Shown piece by piece: positions 23,700 through 32,469 of a stretch of DNA of 64,000 nt. Under the pieces are notes generated by a model. The model was given only the letters and a program-made list of their open reading frames with translations. It was not told the DNA's origin and ran no database searches. The stretch lies in NCBI GenBank assembly GCA_030686995.1, contig CM060687.1:167324090-167388089 (forward strand). The letters are read 5' to 3'. Positions within the stretch are counted from its first letter, which is position 1, and every line of letters starts with the position of its first letter. The position numbers and the translations under genes are program-made. This DNA is from Artemisia argyi (lineage: Eukaryota > Streptophyta > Magnoliopsida > Asterales > Asteraceae).

Positions 23700-25074
23700 C
23701 ATAAGTGTAGAATCGTAGAGGAGGGTGAATACGGTTTCTTCAGCTTTTTAGATGTTTAAAAACTTTAAGCCAAAGAGAACACCAAGTGGTTGTACAATGA
23801 TCCAACAACCACTTACACAACCAAAGTATATAAGGCAAGTAAAGAACACAACGATATATACTGGTTCGGGATGGGAGGTTTATACCATCTGTACGTCCAG
23901 TTGCAAATCCGCGACTCCGATACTATTCACTAGTATAATCCTTTCGATGGACTACAAATCGTTACAATTCACTCCACCAATATTCACCAATATCGATGCT
24001 CACAAAGAAGGAGTTTACTCCTCAACGGTATTCCGCCCTCGGAAACCACCCAAAAGAATCTCACGATTCGACTTCTCCTAAGGATCACAAAGATCACTAC
24101 CAAGACTTCCCACCGGAAGTATCAAACCCCAACTAGATCCCCAATGATCTAGGCTTGGTCACCAAGACACAAGACTTCCCTTACAAACAATTGAATGAAT
24201 GAATGAATGTTTTATCAACAAAGCCCTAACCTAACCTAGAGACTCGATTGTAATAGAAAGGGTATAGATAAGAAGACCCTCGACACAATCACAAGAGTGG
24301 ATTAGGTTCTTGTGATTCTTCCCTTGCAAAGATATGTGTTCTCTCAAAGATGTTAGTATGAAAATCAAGAACACAATATTAGAGATATAGAGATTTGAGA
24401 GAGATTGAGAGAAAGAATCTAGAGAGAAAGAATAATGTCAAGGGGTGAGGAATACAAGAGGCAAGGGTGGTATTTATAGGCCAAGAACCCAAACTTGGGA
24501 ATTTTTACCGAGGCCGGCGCGTCACCCGCGCGGGCAGCGCGCCAGGCTTCTGTAAAGATTTCCCAAGTGTTGGGTGTTTGGATCTTATAAATACCTATCC
24601 TTGCTAAACCCCCAATTGTACTTCACACTAAACCTTAACATTAATCATTCTAAGGTTTACCAACTCAAATAGCCAATTTGGAAATCATTTGTGAAGTGTT
24701 TAAAGAAAAAACAAATTACCAAGGGTATAAAGTGTATATAGGGTAATTTGGAAGGGGTAGAAGTGTTATTCCTCACATGGCATAGACAAGAGAGAAAGAA
24801 TATGTCAAGGAATATTCCATTGCTTGGGGGGTAAGAATGAGATGGAGGGTTGAGATGAAATGGTTTGAATTGGATGGCTAGGATCAAAGGGAGTCTCCCT
24901 TGATTTTCAAATAATTTGGCATGTGTTGAATATGGATGGTTGAGATGTGTTGATTGGAAATAGATGGCTAAGATCAAAGGAGCCTATGTTAGAATTGAGA
25001 AGGGATATTCCAAAGGAATATGCTTTGCTTGGGGGGGAAAGGGGAAATCAATGGTTGAGATGGTTTTGGTTTGA
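23700..25074. repeat. Older repeat / LTR-like sequence, left of the Copia element
   Basis: This stretch and 35725-36650 are the two halves of one older sequence split by the Copia insertion: the 5-bp duplication joins them, and the same degenerate phrases ('gatggttgagatg', 'ggctaagatcaaagg', 'ttggcatgtg') recur on both sides as decayed tandem units of roughly 100-150 bp. A 'gtatttatagg' TATA-like word and a GC-rich motif (24515-24546) suggest an LTR. The frame at 23752-24081 has no family match. Exact ends were not found. Confidence 0.5.
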
Positions 25075-25079
25075 AATGG

Positions 25080-25559
25080 TGTTGAACTATAGACCTTGAT
25101 AGATCTACTTGAGCACTCTAGAATCGTTAGTAATGTCACTGTAATCAATAACACACTAATAGACAATCCCTGCAACTTGTATTTATAAAGCGGAAACAAA
25201 ACACAAGTTTGATACTAAGAATTCTCGATCCTCTATGGATCTTTTAATTATAATAAGAGTTTTTCTAAAAGTTATTCAATACATAAACCGTGTGTTCCTT
25301 TTATACTCAAGGAACCCTAAACCGTTTCTCAAGAAACGTATCTTCTAAAAGTTCTAAAAGATATGCATTATCACTTCCTAAATAAACTCATGCATATCCA
25401 AACTACATTACATAAAACACGGAAATACTACATCCGCAGAAACTAATAAAGCTGAACTATGTCTTCAGCAGATACACTGCTTCAGCAGAAACCAACTCTT
25501 CAGCAGAATCCTTTCAGCAGAAACAGCAGCAGAATTCTTTCTACACAGAATTCCCAACA
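25080..25559 (-). repeat. 3' LTR of the Copia element
   Basis: A 480-bp terminal repeat, identical to the other copy except at 25176. On the sense (minus) strand it starts TGTTGGGAATTC and ends TAGTTCAACA. The TATA-like 'tttataaatac' is near its 3' side (about 25179-25190). The U3 part holds several copies of TTCTGCTGAA. Confidence 0.97.
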
Positions 25560-25572
25560 ATCCTCCCCTAAT
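25560..25572 (-). other. Polypurine tract at the 3' LTR
   Basis: Sense-strand GATTAGGGGAGGAT ends directly at the LTR start TGTTGGG. This is where plus-strand DNA synthesis should be primed. The core AGGGGAGGAT is repeated exactly in the pol-ORF3 gap at 28722-28731. Confidence 0.85.
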
Positions 25573-25789
25573 CTTGAATTTGACCTAGTTAAGTTCAAGA
25601 TTCTTGATAGATCTTTAAAGTAACATACCAAGAGGATTGTAACAGAGCACCAGCAAAGAATTATCATCAGCAGAATCTCTATGATCAGCATATACTTGAA
25701 AGCTCCATTCTTTGCAGCAACAAATGACTTAATGTACATCAAAACAATTTAGTTTCATACTATTCTCATCACTTCCAGGTGTGTTAACT

Positions 25790-26240
25790 CCTGTGAGAGG
25801 TGAATCATTGAAAATAATGGATTTGATGTCTCTTTACCAATAGCCATCACTACTGGAGTAGCCAAGTGTTCAAAGGTACACTGATAACCACATGATTTTT
25901 AGCAAATCATCAGCTATAAACGGATTTGAGATGTCTTTACCTGTAGCCGTTTGCTCAGGACTAGTCAATTATCTTGATGAAAATCATCTTGGTTAACTGA
26001 TTACCAAATATGGTTTTCCACTGCCTTTACCACAAGCCATATACATGTGGGCTAGCCAATTATTCAGAATCCATAAAGGAAAAATCCATGGTCAATTGAC
26101 AACCATTTCAACTACTCAGCAACAAAGCATTGGTGAGTTGACAACCCTATGGTTTTGAGCAAACCATTACAGCTATCAACAGATTTGATGTGTCTTTACC
26201 AAAGCTGTACCCTTTGGACTAGCCAACTTTATGATGGAAT
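25790..26240 (-). repeat. Four degenerate repeats in the 3' noncoding region
   Basis: Between the third ORF and the 3' LTR, a sense-strand motif close to GGTAAAGACATCAAATC (with GGCTA or AGCT just before it) recurs near 25835, 25935, 26025 and 26190, each about 90-165 bp from the next. Repeated 3' noncoding motifs fit what I remember of Sireviruses. Function unknown; packaging or 3'-end formation signals are possible. Confidence 0.6.
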
Positions 26241-26300
26241 AGTCAACATCAGGTAAGTTGATAACCAAACCTGCAAACAAAAACTATATAACAATATGTT

Positions 26301-26304
<4 letters not shown>

Positions 26305-26342
<38 letters not shown>
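26305..26342 (-). repeat. Poly(A) run just after the third ORF
   Basis: About 37 T on the plus strand, i.e. a poly(A) run on the element's sense strand, starting 27-28 bases after the stop codon of the third ORF. It may be a simple expansion, or the scar of an mRNA tail captured with the ORF. Confidence 0.8.
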
Positions 26343-26345
<3 letters not shown>

Positions 26346-26369
26346 TAAAAAATATACAACATAAGATCC

Positions 26370-28565
26370 CTACTCAACTGCTGCTCTGGAAGTCTTAATC
26401 CTTTGTTTGAAAACCTTCACCAAAGATTCAGCAAATAATCTTGTATTACCAGCTGGATCAGGAGGAATTTCCAACTTCTGTTGCAACATTTTCTCCATCA
26501 AAGATACCTTCAGAGGATATTTATGAATAATATCCATGATAATCCTCAGACCAGTGGTAGTTTCCAGCAAATGTACATAAGACGTAGGATAGAACTTCCA
26601 ACTCTGAACTTTCCATTTCTGATTATTCTTCCATATATCATAACTTGCACCAGTAGGAGTAGAAGAATCAAACAATACTTGAAGATCACCCAACAAATAC
26701 AATCCATAACCTTCAGGAGTATGAGTGGCATAAAACTTAGTAACCAACTCATGTAGAGTGACCAAATCCTGATAACTTACAAGATGAAGAATCTGCTGAA
26801 GGAAAACAAAAGATATGGATGACTTATCCAATCTATGAATGATATTGAGTTGACCATCTGGACTTAACTCCCAACTTACTAGAACCACTCTAGTTCCTTC
26901 TGGCCAATCATCAGATGATCCTTCCCTTATAAATGTAGCATCTGAATCATTTACATTAATTAGACTATGTAATGATCCTACTCTAGCCATTCTCTTTCCT
27001 CTTCTACCAGGAACATAAATAGCGTCATGAACTGCTGCATCAGCAGAATTACCTTCTGCAGCTTCAGTATCCACTGATGGAGTATCCATTTGGTCATCAG
27101 CAGAATCTTCAGAAGATTCAAGTGCAGCAGAGGCATATTGTTCATCCATAGCTTTTCTGATTTGTTTGTTCCTAGCAGCTTGAATTTCAACTTCTTTTGT
27201 CTTCAGATCATGAAATCTATCAAGTGCAGCCCTTTGTTCAGCTTCTTGATCTTCAGTCAACTTTCTAGCAGTCTCCTCACCTAATCTTTCCAGCTCCAAT
27301 TGTCTCCTAGTTCTCTTCCTAGTTGAAGCATCTGATGTTGTTACTTTGGCTTTACCTTTATCCATAGAAACATCAACACCAGTAGAAGTAGCAGGTAAAG
27401 ATACTTGTGCAGCAGCTATATGAACATTCTTAGAAGAATCCTCATCAACATTTAGAAGTGGAATTTTCTTTGAAGCATCCATTCCAGCTTTAGCATTCCT
27501 AGATTTGATTCTATTATAAATCTCAACTAGGTTGTTAAAAGGAAGTCCCCATACATATTTCTTAGACCAAGCAGAATTATATACAGAGCTGCTCTGATTT
27601 TTTACATATGTTCTCATATACTCTGTTTGCTGTGCTTGAGTCATGGGTTTTTCCCTTTTTGCTTTAGCCTTTAATTCATCAGCTGCCTTCTTCCTCATCT
27701 TCAACATTTTCACAATCTCAGATTCAAAATCTTGTTCCTCTACTTTCTTTCCAAAAAGATCAGCAGTTACATTAGTATTAGCAAGCATCTGTTTTCCAAT
27801 AGACTGCCAGTCTGACTCATCAAACTCGAGAACTGCTGCATCCAATTCCCTTTGTCTTGCAATGGGTAAGGTAGACACATATCTTTGAGTCTCTGAATCT
27901 AATTCTGCATCAAACTTAGCTTGTACTTCCTTAGCAAGATTTACACTCTTCATATAATTTTCCCATTCTTGCAATACATTACCTTGACCAGCTCTATCTT
28001 CATCAGTTACAAGCTCATCCAAACTATCATGAGAAACATTAGCTTCAGCAATATGATCATTAGACATATCCACATCGGCCATAGGTTCATCATGTGCATC
28101 TTGAACCTCTTTATCAGTAGAAATCTCTATGTTCTCAGATGAATGATGAACAGGAGAATTCATGTATTCTTTCCCAGCTACAAAAAATGTTTCCCCTGAT
28201 GCATTTCCTTTGTCAGCAGATTGATCAGCAGTAACCTTGCTGAATGATTGTTTCTCCTGAAGTATATCCACAGCTTCAGTCATCAGCACATCATTATCAT
28301 CACCAGAAACTTTTGAAGCTTCAGCAGCTTGTTTTGCCAAATACTGTCTTGTACTTCTTCTTTGAACTAGTATGATTGGTTTAGATTGAGATACTGTTGC
28401 AGCTTTAGGAGGAAGAACATGAGACTGTCTAGCAACTTCAGCTAGAATCTCAAGAGAATCCAAATTTGCCTCCTTTGCCTCTTCAGTAGAGTCCAATCCA
28501 TCTTTGCTTTGATCCTGCTGACCCAGCTGTGTCTCTAAATCTTTGACTTTAGCTCTTGGTGACAT
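26370..28565 (-). CDS. Third ORF of the Copia element, unknown function
   Basis: 731 codons from a true ATG (28565), uninterrupted, on the same strand as gag and pol but in a different frame from pol. It holds the position where Sireviruses carry an envelope-like gene. The first 250 residues are acidic and polar. A charged, probably coiled-coil region spans about 400-480 (RKRTRRQLELERLGEE, also a possible nuclear signal), then a Ser/Asp-rich stretch. The last 180 residues look globular: WELSPDGQLNIIHRLDKSS, then QSWKFYPTSYVHLLETTTGL with a following KYPL motif. I remember this C-terminal type from 3' ORFs of Asteraceae retroelements, sometimes annotated under misleading names. No signal peptide or transmembrane helix is clear, so 'envelope' is not supported. 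Confidence 0.8.
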   Translation of the reverse strand: MSPRAKVKDLETQLGQQDQSKDGLDSTEEAKEANLDSLEILAEVARQSHVLPPKAATVSQSKPIILVQRRSTRQYLAKQAAEASKVSGDDNDVLMTEAVDILQEKQSFSKVTADQSADKGNASGETFFVAGKEYMNSPVHHSSENIEISTDKEVQDAHDEPMADVDMSNDHIAEANVSHDSLDELVTDEDRAGQGNVLQEWENYMKSVNLAKEVQAKFDAELDSETQRYVSTLPIARQRELDAAVLEFDESDWQSIGKQMLANTNVTADLFGKKVEEQDFESEIVKMLKMRKKAADELKAKAKREKPMTQAQQTEYMRTYVKNQSSSVYNSAWSKKYVWGLPFNNLVEIYNRIKSRNAKAGMDASKKIPLLNVDEDSSKNVHIAAAQVSLPATSTGVDVSMDKGKAKVTTSDASTRKRTRRQLELERLGEETARKLTEDQEAEQRAALDRFHDLKTKEVEIQAARNKQIRKAMDEQYASAALESSEDSADDQMDTPSVDTEAAEGNSADAAVHDAIYVPGRRGKRMARVGSLHSLINVNDSDATFIREGSSDDWPEGTRVVLVSWELSPDGQLNIIHRLDKSSISFVFLQQILHLVSYQDLVTLHELVTKFYATHTPEGYGLYLLGDLQVLFDSSTPTGASYDIWKNNQKWKVQSWKFYPTSYVHLLETTTGLRIIMDIIHKYPLKVSLMEKMLQQKLEIPPDPAGNTRLFAESLVKVFKQRIKTSRAAVE

Positions 28566-28721
28566 TAATCATGGAACTTTCATTCTCAGAACATCTGCAA
28601 ATACACCAAACAAGCAAATACACAAAACAACTTGCACAACTATTAGAGGGTTAGTGTTAAAAACTTGTTAAAGCTCAGAAAGTATACAACATATACAAAT
28701 AATCCAAAGTTTACAGTCATC

Positions 28722-28750
28722 ATCCTCCCCTGAGGCATATGCCTCCCCTT
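28722..28750 (-). other. Internal polypurine tracts between pol and ORF3
   Basis: The sense strand reads TTAAGGGGAGGC, then the palindrome around GCATATGC, then AGGGGAGGAT, so two purine runs lie 10-12 bases apart. The second equals the tract beside the 3' LTR. It could be a secondary plus-strand primer site, or a former 3' end of the element before the third ORF was added. Confidence 0.6.
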
Positions 28751-28761
28751 AAACTTTGCAG

Positions 28762-31700
28762 TTAAGGGTTTAACATGCCAATATGGACCACCAAATATTG
28801 AAACCTTGGTCCATCAAATGCCTTGGTTAATAAATCTGCCACATTTTCATCTGTGTGAATTTTGACCACTTTAACCAAATGTTTCTCATAAGCATCTCTT
28901 ATAAAATGATGTCTGATTTCAATATGTTTGGTTCTATTATGAAAAACTGGATTTTTAACAATGCAAATGGTACTTTGATTGTCAATGAAAATGGTAGTAT
29001 TCATGAAGTTATACCCATAATCCAGTAATTGATTCTGAATCCATAGAACCTGACCACAACAATTGGCAGCAGCAACATACTCTGCTTCAGTAGTAGAGGT
29101 AGCAACAATGGTCTGTTTCTTGCATTGCCAAGAAATCAGTCTTCTACCAAGAAATTGACAACCTCCAGTTGTGGATCTTCTATCCAAATTGGCACCAGCA
29201 TAGTCACTATCACTATAAGCTGCTAGCTGAAATGGAGACTCTTTGGGATACCAAAGACCTAATTGTGGTTGGCCTTTAAGATACTTAAAAATCTTCTTGA
29301 CAGCATTCATATGAGAGGTAAGTGGAGTGACTTGATGTCTTGAACATGCACTCACAGCAAATGTGATATCAGGTCGTGAAGCAGTCAAGTACATCAAAGA
29401 ACCAATCATAGACCTGTATAAATGAACATTCACAGGAAGATCAGGATTAAGATTGTTCTTTGGTTTAGGAGCCTCATATGGAGTTGTGGCAGTCCTGACA
29501 TTTTCCATAGCAAACTTGGACAACATATCTTTTACATATTTCTCCTGATGTATAAAAATACCATCAGGTTTCTGCTGAACTTGCAAACCCAGAAAGAAAG
29601 TGAGTTCTCCCATGGCACTCATCTGAAATTCTCCCTTCATTAAATCCTCAAACTCTCTACACCAGGCTGCTTTGGTAGAACCAAAGATAATATCATCCAC
29701 ATACACCTGCACAAGAATAATATCCCTAGAATCTTTCTTGAGAAACAAGGTCTTGTCAATGGCACCTCTTCTGTATCCATTCTGCAGCAGAAATGTGGAG
29801 AGTCTAGCATACCAAGCTCTGGGAGCTTGATGCAGTCCATAGAGAGCTTTGACAACTTTGTAGACATACTCAGGATGATCAGGGTCTTCAAATCCTTTGG
29901 GTTGAGTCACATAAACCTCCTCTTCAATCTCTCCATACAAGAAAGCACCTTTTACATCCATCTGATAAACCATAAAGCCCATATAAGAGGCATAGGCCAA
30001 AAATATCCGTATGGCTTCAACTCTGGCCACTGGTGCAAAGACCTCATCATAGTCAATGCCTTCCTCTTGTCTAAAACCTTGAGCCACTAGTCTTGCTTTG
30101 TTCTTCACCACAATACCCCTGGCATCTCTTTTATTCTTCAGAATCCATTTTGTCCCAATGGCATACTTACCATCAGGAAGAGGAACTAAAATCCAAACCT
30201 GCTGATTCTTAAATTGCAGCATCTCCTCTTGCATTGCCTCAAGCCAACTTGAATCAGCCAGTGCTTGAGAAACACTAGTTGGTTCAATTTGAGAAAGAAA
30301 GCATGCAAACAAACAATGTTTGAAGTCTGTGTGATTGTTCCTCTTTTGATTGTAGACATAAGAGACAAAAGCAACTTCTCCATATTTGGTATTCTTGACA
30401 GTGCTTCTAGTTCGAACAGGGTCTTTAGGATCACCAATAATCTTGGATAGGGGATGAGCATTGTGAATCCGTTTGGTAGCTGTAGATGGAACATCAATGG
30501 TGGCATCAATGTTGGTGAGTGTAGGCTCAAACTCAGTGTCATAAGAGGCTGAGTTAAACAAACCAGGCATTGGTTGATAATTTCCAAGGTCAGAAGGACT
30601 AGGAAATCTGGTAAAAGGCTTATCAAAATCGGTAGAGACTTCAGTAGGATCAGCAGAAAGAACTTCAGCAGAATCAGCATCTTTTACATTGTCAGTGGGA
30701 AGAGGTGTGCCTTCAGCAGTATCCTTGTTTCCACTAACTGTTTGTGCTGACTGATGTAGGATAGCCTCAGTCTCTTGTGTAACCTTATCATTGAGATTCT
30801 GAGCTTCCTTTGTAGCAGCATGTTCCTGCTTCTGCAATCTTGCTAGATCTTCTGCATATTGTGACTCATCATCTGGCTCAGCAGCAGAGTGATTACCTAC
30901 AAAATGGTTAGGTGGAAAAGATGGTACAACAAAAGTATTCTCTTCTGGCTCAGACTCACATTCTGAGTCATCATCCATGAAACCTGCAGGGTTAGAACTT
31001 GAATCTTTGGTACCTGCATCAGGATTAGAAGCATGCCTAGTATAACCCAAATAGTCAGTCAAATAGTCTAGGTCAAAATACCAAGAATGGCCTTGACCCT
31101 GAATATTAGGCTGATCTTCAAGAAATCTCAGATTAAGGGTCTCTTCAATCCTTTTGGCATTCAGATTATAAACCCTATAGGCCTTGCTATGAGCTGAGTA
31201 CCCAACTATATAACCTTCATCAGCTTTCCCATCAAATTTGCCCAGTATATCAGCAGTATTCAGAATAGTCACTTTGCATCCAAAAGGCTTAAGGTAACGG
31301 ATGTGTGGAACTTTCCCAGTGAGAAGTTCATAAGGTGTCTTAACATGAAGTCTAGTGATGGATACCCTGTTCAAGACATGACATGCAGTACCTACTGCTT
31401 CAGTCCAAAACATGGTGGGTAGTTTGGAGTCTGCAAGCATTGATCTTGCTGCCTCAATGAGGGTTCTATTTTTCCTTTCAGCAACCCCATTTTGTTGTGG
31501 AGTTCTTGGAGTACTATAGTCCCTTCTAATCCCTTTAGACTTACAGAATTCTATAAATACAACATTTTTGAATTCTGTACCATTGTCACACCTGATTCCC
31601 TTAACCTTTTTATTCAGCTGGTTCTCAACTAAGATAATGAATTCTTTCAGAATTGGTGTTGTTTCATCCTTAGTTTTGAGAAAGAACACCCAGCAAAACC

Positions 31701-32412
31701 TGCTATAATCATCTGTAATAACCAGGCAGAAGTACTTGTGATCAATACTTCTAATGGGGGTTGGACCAAAGAGATCCATGTGCAGCAACTGAAGAGGTTC
31801 TGAAATGGAGCTCACTGCTTGGACTGTTTTGTAGGAGGCTCTGTGTTGCTTTCCCTTGTTGCAAGCAATACAGATGTGTTCATTGGTGAAGAGTTTAGAA
31901 GGAAGGCCCTGAACAAGACCAAGTTTTGATAACTTGTTGATGGTCTTGTAATTCACATGTGCCATTCTTCTATGCCATTTATTAGATTCATCCAGGGAAG
32001 CTTTGGCAACCAAACATGTTAGATCACCTTCAGGTTGAACATCATTCAGATTGAATGTGTATAAGTTGAAGGTTCTAGGAACTCTCAGCAATACAGTTGT
32101 GTCTTCTGGGAGTTTGAAGTCCTTGGAAAGTACAAGACACTCATCTTCAGAAAAGAAAACCTTATGCTTAGAGTCACAAATTTGTGATACTGAGATAAGA
32201 TTAAAATTCCCCAGTTCCTCCACATAGTAAACATTTTCAAAGTCTAACAAGGGAGTCTTTATGGTTCCTTTCCCTGTTATTTTGCCATCTCCACCACCAA
32301 AAGTTACAGTTCCACCTCCTTCAATGGGCTCAAAATCATGCATCTTATCCTTGTTCCCAGACATACTTCTAGAACAACCACTATCAAAGATGCCAACTTC
32401 AGTACTTTTCAA
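28762..32412 (-). CDS. pol: Copia pol polyprotein (PR-IN-RT-RH), intact
   Basis: An open frame of 1216 codons with no internal stop. Numbered from 32412 (a TTG codon, not a proven start): protease site DSGCSRS at 10-16; integrase zinc-binding HHCC at 147-184, catalytic D213, D276, E312 (the last in [14 protein letters not shown]); reverse transcriptase from about 720 with QMDVKGAFL and YVDD at 904-907; RNase H with DSDYAG, EAEY and DNQST; C-terminal AFDGPRF. The order protease-integrase-RT defines Ty1/Copia. A long low-complexity acidic linker (470-650) separates integrase and RT. It is in the same frame as gag but cut off from it by three stops, so expression needs splicing, an internal start or another bypass. 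All visible catalytic residues are present. Confidence 0.95.
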   Translation of the reverse strand: MKSTEVGIFDSGCSRSMSGNKDKMHDFEPIEGGGTVTFGGGDGKITGKGTIKTPLLDFENVYYVEELGNFNLISVSQICDSKHKVFFSEDECLVLSKDFKLPEDTTVLLRVPRTFNLYTFNLNDVQPEGDLTCLVAKASLDESNKWHRRMAHVNYKTINKLSKLGLVQGLPSKLFTNEHICIACNKGKQHRASYKTVQAVSSISEPLQLLHMDLFGPTPIRSIDHKYFCLVITDDYSRFCWVFFLKTKDETTPILKEFIILVENQLNKKVKGIRCDNGTEFKNVVFIEFCKSKGIRRDYSTPRTPQQNGVAERKNRTLIEAARSMLADSKLPTMFWTEAVGTACHVLNRVSITRLHVKTPYELLTGKVPHIRYLKPFGCKVTILNTADILGKFDGKADEGYIVGYSAHSKAYRVYNLNAKRIEETLNLRFLEDQPNIQGQGHSWYFDLDYLTDYLGYTRHASNPDAGTKDSSSNPAGFMDDDSECESEPEENTFVVPSFPPNHFVGNHSAAEPDDESQYAEDLARLQKQEHAATKEAQNLNDKVTQETEAILHQSAQTVSGNKDTAEGTPLPTDNVKDADSAEVLSADPTEVSTDFDKPFTRFPSPSDLGNYQPMPGLFNSASYDTEFEPTLTNIDATIDVPSTATKRIHNAHPLSKIIGDPKDPVRTRSTVKNTKYGEVAFVSYVYNQKRNNHTDFKHCLFACFLSQIEPTSVSQALADSSWLEAMQEEMLQFKNQQVWILVPLPDGKYAIGTKWILKNKRDARGIVVKNKARLVAQGFRQEEGIDYDEVFAPVARVEAIRIFLAYASYMGFMVYQMDVKGAFLYGEIEEEVYVTQPKGFEDPDHPEYVYKVVKALYGLHQAPRAWYARLSTFLLQNGYRRGAIDKTLFLKKDSRDIILVQVYVDDIIFGSTKAAWCREFEDLMKGEFQMSAMGELTFFLGLQVQQKPDGIFIHQEKYVKDMLSKFAMENVRTATTPYEAPKPKNNLNPDLPVNVHLYRSMIGSLMYLTASRPDITFAVSACSRHQVTPLTSHMNAVKKIFKYLKGQPQLGLWYPKESPFQLAAYSDSDYAGANLDRRSTTGGCQFLGRRLISWQCKKQTIVATSTTEAEYVAAANCCGQVLWIQNQLLDYGYNFMNTTIFIDNQSTICIVKNPVFHNRTKHIEIRHHFIRDAYEKHLVKVVKIHTDENVADLLTKAFDGPRFQYLVVHIGMLNP

Positions 32413-32469
32413 AGGATGTGCCTACAACACCAACAAAAATTTACAATATTAGTACACATTGGAGACTCA
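32413..32469 (-). other. gag-pol junction with three stops and a splice acceptor
   Basis: In the common gag/pol frame the sense strand has TGA (32469-32467), TAA (32451-32449) and TAG (32424-32422). Overlapping them is a textbook branch point TACTAAT (about 32454-32448), then a T-rich run and an AG|G acceptor (TTGTAG|GCA at 32422/32421). After the TAG the frame reads [15 protein letters not shown] without interruption into the protease. The obvious upstream donors are poor; an in-frame one is CT|GTTACT, which would give a 90-base intron. Confidence 0.6.

Noticed and set aside
23752..24081. 109-residue ORF
   Set aside because: Lies in LTR-like repeat sequence, without homology or coding features.
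26481..28142. Plus-strand ORFs opposite the third ORF
   Set aside because: Antisense shadows of a 731-codon frame.
29422..30680. ORFs overlapping pol in other frames
   Set aside because: Shadows of the pol frame; no independent evidence.
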